From: Nocardioides sp. Root1257
GTDB taxonomy: Bacteria > Actinomycetota > Actinomycetes > Propionibacteriales > Nocardioidaceae
DNA: 64,000 bases
Assembly: GCF_001425175.1 (NCBI RefSeq)
Contig: NZ_LMDV01000014.1
Location: 124,001 to 188,000 of the forward strand
Direction: 5' to 3'
Position 1 is the first letter of the stretch. Each line of letters begins with the position of its first letter. This document shows positions 60,853 through 64,000 of the stretch, piece after piece. A program made the position numbers and the translations under genes. The notes under the pieces were generated by a model. The model saw only the letters and a list, made by a program, of their open reading frames with translations. It was not told the origin of the DNA and did not search any database.

Positions 60853-61785
60853 ATGATTCAGCACACGCCCCACGACCCGTCCAAGCCGGACCCGGCGAAG
60901 GCCCGCACCCTCGCGGCCGCGCTGCCGTGGCTGAAGCAGTACCACGGCAAGATCGTCGTGGTGAAGTACGGCGGCAACGCCATGACCGACGACACCCTGA
61001 AGCGCGCGTTCGCCGAGGACATCGCCTTCCTGCGGTTCGCCGGCTTCAAGCCGGTCGTCGTCCACGGCGGCGGCCCTCAGATCTCCACGATGCTCGATCG
61101 CCTCGGCATCGAGTCCGAGTTCCGCGGCGGTCTGCGGGTCACCACCCCCGAGGCGATGGACGTCGTCCGCATGGTGCTCGTAGGCCAGGTGCAGCGCGAG
61201 CTCGTGGGCCTGGTCAACGAGCACGGCCCGCTCGCCGTGGGCTGCTCCGGCGAGGACGCCGGGCTGTTCACCGCGACCACGACCGGCACCGTCGTCGACG
61301 GCGAGGAGGTCGACCTCGGCCTGGTCGGCGAGGTCACCCACGTGCGCCCGGAGTCGGTGCTCGACCTGATCGAGGCCGGTCGGATCCCGGTCGTCTCCAG
61401 CGTCGCCCCCGACATCCACGGACGCGTCCACAACGTCAATGCCGACTCGGCCGCCGCGGCGCTCGCCGTGGCGCTGAAGGCGGAGAAACTGCTCGTCCTC
61501 ACCGACGTCGAGGGCCTCTACCTCGACTGGCCGGACTCCGACGACGTCATCGGCGAGATCGGCCCCGAGGCGCTCGCCGAGATCATCCCGACGCTGGCGT
61601 CCGGGATGATCCCGAAGATGAACGCCTGCCTCCAGGCGGTTCAGGGCGGCGTTCCTCGCGCCACCGTCGTCGACGGCCGCGAGGAGCACGCCGTGCTGCT
61701 CGAGCTGTTCACCAAGGAGGGGGTCGGCACCCAGGTGCTGCCCGGCGTCGAGACCAAGACCCGGAAGGCGAGGGACTCCCAGTGA
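60847..61785 (+). CDS. argB: Acetylglutamate kinase
   Basis: A 312-aa amino-acid kinase for the second step of arginine synthesis. KIVVVKYGGNAM near residue 36 binds the ATP phosphates, HGGGPQIS and GGLRVTT form the acetylglutamate site, and NVNADSAAAALA and GGVPRATVVDG are conserved. The N-terminal extension (about 1-30) is typical of arginine-sensitive hexameric enzymes. ATG 60847 comes from the junction of the repeat insertion. It overlaps argD by 4 bp. Confidence 0.95.
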   Translation: MSMIQHTPHDPSKPDPAKARTLAAALPWLKQYHGKIVVVKYGGNAMTDDTLKRAFAEDIAFLRFAGFKPVVVHGGGPQISTMLDRLGIESEFRGGLRVTTPEAMDVVRMVLVGQVQRELVGLVNEHGPLAVGCSGEDAGLFTATTTGTVVDGEEVDLGLVGEVTHVRPESVLDLIEAGRIPVVSSVAPDIHGRVHNVNADSAAAALAVALKAEKLLVLTDVEGLYLDWPDSDDVIGEIGPEALAEIIPTLASGMIPKMNACLQAVQGGVPRATVVDGREEHAVLLELFTKEGVGTQVLPGVETKTRKARDSQ

Positions 61786-62951
61786 CCGATCTCCACGAGC
61801 GGTACGCCGCGAGCGTGATGAACACGTTCGGCCCGCCCAAGCTCGTCCTCGCCCGCGGCGAGGGCGCGCACGTCTGGGACACCGACGGCAACGAGTACGT
61901 CGACCTCCTCGGCGGCATCGCCGTCAACGCGCTCGGCCACGCCCACCCGGCGATCGTCGACGCCGTGACGAGCCAGCTCGGCACCCTCGGGCACATCTCC
62001 AACTTCTTCACCAGCGCGCCGCAGGTCGAGCTGGCCGAGAAGCTGCTGGCCCTGCTCGGGGTGGAGGCGGGGGAGGGCAAGGTCTTCTTCACCAACTCCG
62101 GCACCGAGGCCAACGAGGCCGCCTTCAAGCTCACCCGTCGCACCGGCCGCACCCACGTCGTGGTCGCCGAGGGCAGCTTCCACGGCCGCACCATGGGTGC
62201 CCTCGCGCTGACCTCGAAGGAGGCCTACCGCACGCCCTTCGAGCCGCTGCCCGGCGACGTCACGTTCGTCCCGTACGGCGACGCCGACGCCCTCGCCGCA
62301 GCCGTCAGCGACCGGACCGCCGCGATCCTGCTCGAGCCGATCCAGGGCGAGGCCGGCGTCGTGGTGCCGCCCGACGACTACCTCGCCGGCGCCAGGTCGG
62401 TGGCCGACGAGCACGGCGCCCTGCTCTGGCTCGACGAGGTCCAGTCCGGCATCGGCCGCACCGGCGACTGGTTCGCGCACCTGAGGACCGGCGTACGACC
62501 CGACGTCGTGACGGTCGCCAAGGGCCTCGGCGGCGGGTTCCCGATCGGCGCCTGCATCGGCCTGGGCGACGCGGGCACGCTGCTCGAGCCCGGCAACCAC
62601 GGCACGACCTTCGGCGGCAACCCCGTCGCCTGCGCCGCCGCGCTCGCCGTCATCCGCACCATCGAGGAGGACGACCTGCTCGAGCACGTCACCGTGCTCG
62701 GTCACAAGCTCCGCGACGGCCTCGCCGCCGACCCCCGGGTCGCCGAGGTGCGTGGCGAGGGCCTGTTCGTCGGCCTCGACCTGACCGCCGACCTGTCCGC
62801 CGAGGTCGCCGCTGCCGCACTGCGGGCTGGCTTCATCGTCAACAACGCCACCCCGAGGCGGATCCGGCTCGCGCCGCCGCTCGTGCTCACCGAGGACGAC
62901 GTCAACGCGTTCCTCGCCGCCTGGCCCGCGATCCTGGACGAGGTGTTCTGA
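61782..62951 (+). CDS. argD: Acetylornithine aminotransferase
   Basis: A 389-aa class III PLP aminotransferase for the fourth step. NSGTEANEAAFKL binds the PLP phosphate, FHGRTMGALALTSKEAYR and LLWLDEVQSGIGRTG are class-defining, and the PLP lysine is K247 in VTVAKGLGGGFP. GTG 61782 overlaps argB by 4 bp; argF starts with 1 bp overlap. Confidence 0.95.
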   Translation: MTDLHERYAASVMNTFGPPKLVLARGEGAHVWDTDGNEYVDLLGGIAVNALGHAHPAIVDAVTSQLGTLGHISNFFTSAPQVELAEKLLALLGVEAGEGKVFFTNSGTEANEAAFKLTRRTGRTHVVVAEGSFHGRTMGALALTSKEAYRTPFEPLPGDVTFVPYGDADALAAAVSDRTAAILLEPIQGEAGVVVPPDDYLAGARSVADEHGALLWLDEVQSGIGRTGDWFAHLRTGVRPDVVTVAKGLGGGFPIGACIGLGDAGTLLEPGNHGTTFGGNPVACAAALAVIRTIEEDDLLEHVTVLGHKLRDGLAADPRVAEVRGEGLFVGLDLTADLSAEVAAAALRAGFIVNNATPRRIRLAPPLVLTEDDVNAFLAAWPAILDEVF

Positions 62952-63889
62952 TGAATGCCCCCCAGATCCGGCACTTCCTGGCCGACGACGACCTCACGCC
63001 CGCCGAGCAGGCCCAGGTGCTCGCGCTGGCAGCCGAGCTCAAGCACGCGCCGTACGACGCCAAGCCGCTCGCCGGCCCGCGCACCGTCGCGATGATCTTC
63101 GACAAGCAGACCCTGCGCACCCAGGCGTCGTTCGCCGCGGGCATCGCCGAGCTCGGTGGCTTCCCGATGCTGGTCGACGGCGCGCTCGCGGGCATCGGTG
63201 TCCGCGAGTCCGTGCACGATGTCGCCCGCGTCCTCGGCCGCCAGGCGTCGATGATCGTCTGGCGCACCTACGCGCAGAGCAACCTCGAGGAGATGGCTGA
63301 GCACTCCGGCGTGCCGGTGGTCAACGCCCTCACCGACGACTTCCACCCCTGCCAGCTGCTCGCGGACCTGCTCACCATCCAGGAGCACAAGCAGCAGCTG
63401 GCGGGCCTGACGGTCGCCTTCGTCGGCGACGGCGCCTGCAACATGGGGAACTCCTGGCTGCTCGCAGGCGCCACCGCCGGGATGCACGTGCGGGTGAGCT
63501 CGCCCGAGGGCTACGCCCCCGACGCGGCCATGGTCGATCGCGCCGCTGCGATCGCCGCGACGACCGGTGGCTCCGCGGTCCTCGAGCCGGACCCGGGCGC
63601 GGCCGTGGCCGGCGCCGACGTGGTCGTCACCGACACCTGGATCTCGATGGGCAAGGAGGACGAGGCCGCGGCCCGCGCCGAGGTCTTCGCGCCGTACTCG
63701 CTCACCACCACGCTGTTCGAGCAGGCGAAGCCCGACGCCATCGCCATGCACTGCCTGCCCGCCTACCGCGGCAAGGAGATCGATGCCGAGGTGCTCGACG
63801 GGCCGCAGAGCGTCGTCTGGGACGAGGCCGAGAACAGGCGGCACGCCCAGAAGGCGATCCTGACGTTCCTGGCCGAGGAGCTGCGATGA
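62951..63889 (+). CDS. argF: Ornithine carbamoyltransferase with atypical active-site motifs
   Basis: A 312-aa carbamoyltransferase that makes citrulline. HPCQLLADLLTIQE (near residue 132) and DTWISMGKEDE are conserved, but the carbamoyl-phosphate loop is DKQTLRTQASF near residues 51-61 instead of the usual STRTR, WRTYAQ replaces the common RTxxH, and the C-terminal loop is HCLPAYRG instead of HCLPAHRG. Operon position between argD and argR supports the role. It may be a lineage-specific variant; an altered substrate is possible but not shown. Confidence 0.85.
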   Translation: MNAPQIRHFLADDDLTPAEQAQVLALAAELKHAPYDAKPLAGPRTVAMIFDKQTLRTQASFAAGIAELGGFPMLVDGALAGIGVRESVHDVARVLGRQASMIVWRTYAQSNLEEMAEHSGVPVVNALTDDFHPCQLLADLLTIQEHKQQLAGLTVAFVGDGACNMGNSWLLAGATAGMHVRVSSPEGYAPDAAMVDRAAAIAATTGGSAVLEPDPGAAVAGADVVVTDTWISMGKEDEAAARAEVFAPYSLTTTLFEQAKPDAIAMHCLPAYRGKEIDAEVLDGPQSVVWDEAENRRHAQKAILTFLAEELR

Positions 63890-64000
63890 GCACCGCCCTC
63901 CGCCCCACGACCAAGAACGCCCGCCACCAGCGGATCGTCGAGATCGTCACCCAGCACGAGGTGCGCTCGCAGGGCGACCTCGCCGACCTCCTCGCCGAGA
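63886..64000 (+). CDS. argR: Arginine repressor, N-terminal part (cut by window end)
   Basis: The first 38 codons of ArgR. The sequence ARHQRIVEIVTQHEVRSQGDLADLL is the winged-helix DNA-binding start that pairs with the ARG box; the arginine-binding C-terminal domain lies beyond the window. ATG 63886 overlaps the argF stop by 4 bp. It probably represses the operon through the palindromes before argC. Confidence 0.9.
   Translation, partial: MSTALRPTTKNARHQRIVEIVTQHEVRSQGDLADLLAE

Overview
The window is a very GC-rich, gene-dense actinobacterial chromosome segment of about 68 genes with few gaps. Gene order follows the conserved actinobacterial backbone: pyrR-pyrB-pyrC-carA-carB, pyrF-mihF-gmk-rpoZ-coaBC-metK, priA-def-fmt-rsmB, rpe-ribD-ribE-ribAB-ribH, infC-rpmI-rplT-trmH, pheS-pheT and argC-J-B-D-F-R lie in the same relative order as in mycobacteria. 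Many GTG starts, 4-bp ATGA/GTGA overlaps and two short dispersed repeat families point to Nocardioides or a close relative (an inference; there is no 16S gene here).

Layout. 0-3.4 kb: the end of a MinD/ParA-like ATPase, a split-barrel flavin/F420 protein, a zinc-free quinone reductase and a molybdopterin oxidoreductase/cytochrome b pair. 3.5-13.7 kb: de novo pyrimidine synthesis behind a PyrR-binding hairpin, interrupted by an antisense M48 protease gene. 13.7-18 kb: mihF, gmk, rpoZ, coaBC, metK, closed by a perfect 40-bp palindrome. 18.1-20.9 kb: a secreted M4 protease. 21-26 kb: priA, def, fmt, rsmB. 26-29.3 kb: an ECF sigma factor with a membrane partner, an AAA ATPase, and a LigD-type polymerase with a small zinc-ribbon protein. 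29.4-36 kb: rpe, an FMN riboswitch with ribD-ribE-ribM-ribAB-ribH, then hisE-hisG and a PH-domain membrane protein. 36-42.6 kb, minus strand: sulfonate uptake and desulfonation (ssuCBAD) followed by four genes of less certain role. 42.8-45.9 kb: an SseB-like gene, a long attenuator leader, and infC (AUC start)-rpmI-rplT-trmH. 45.9-49 kb: a secreted propeller-like protein, a PAS histidine kinase and a 2-TM channel-like protein. 49.2-55.7 kb: pheS-pheT and a 994-aa BTAD/NB-ARC regulator overlapping pheT. 55.8-58.5 kb: a DrrAB-type ABC exporter and a mycothiol-dependent-type protein. 58.5-64 kb: the arginine operon, cut by the window end inside argR.

Most genes are housekeeping. I found no CRISPR array, prophage, transposase, tRNA or rRNA, and no defence island or clearly new multi-gene system. 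The least ordinary content is regulatory and structural: a PyrR hairpin beside the pyrR ribosome site; an FMN riboswitch whose output seems to be Shine-Dalgarno masking; an AUC-initiated infC behind a terminator that has a competing upstream pairing partner; three ARG-box-like palindromes about 21 bp apart at a leaderless argC promoter; an 80-bp repeat insertion between argJ and argB that keeps stop/start coupling at both ends; and several genes whose start codon sits 6-8 nt behind a TANNNT box, typical of leaderless mRNAs.
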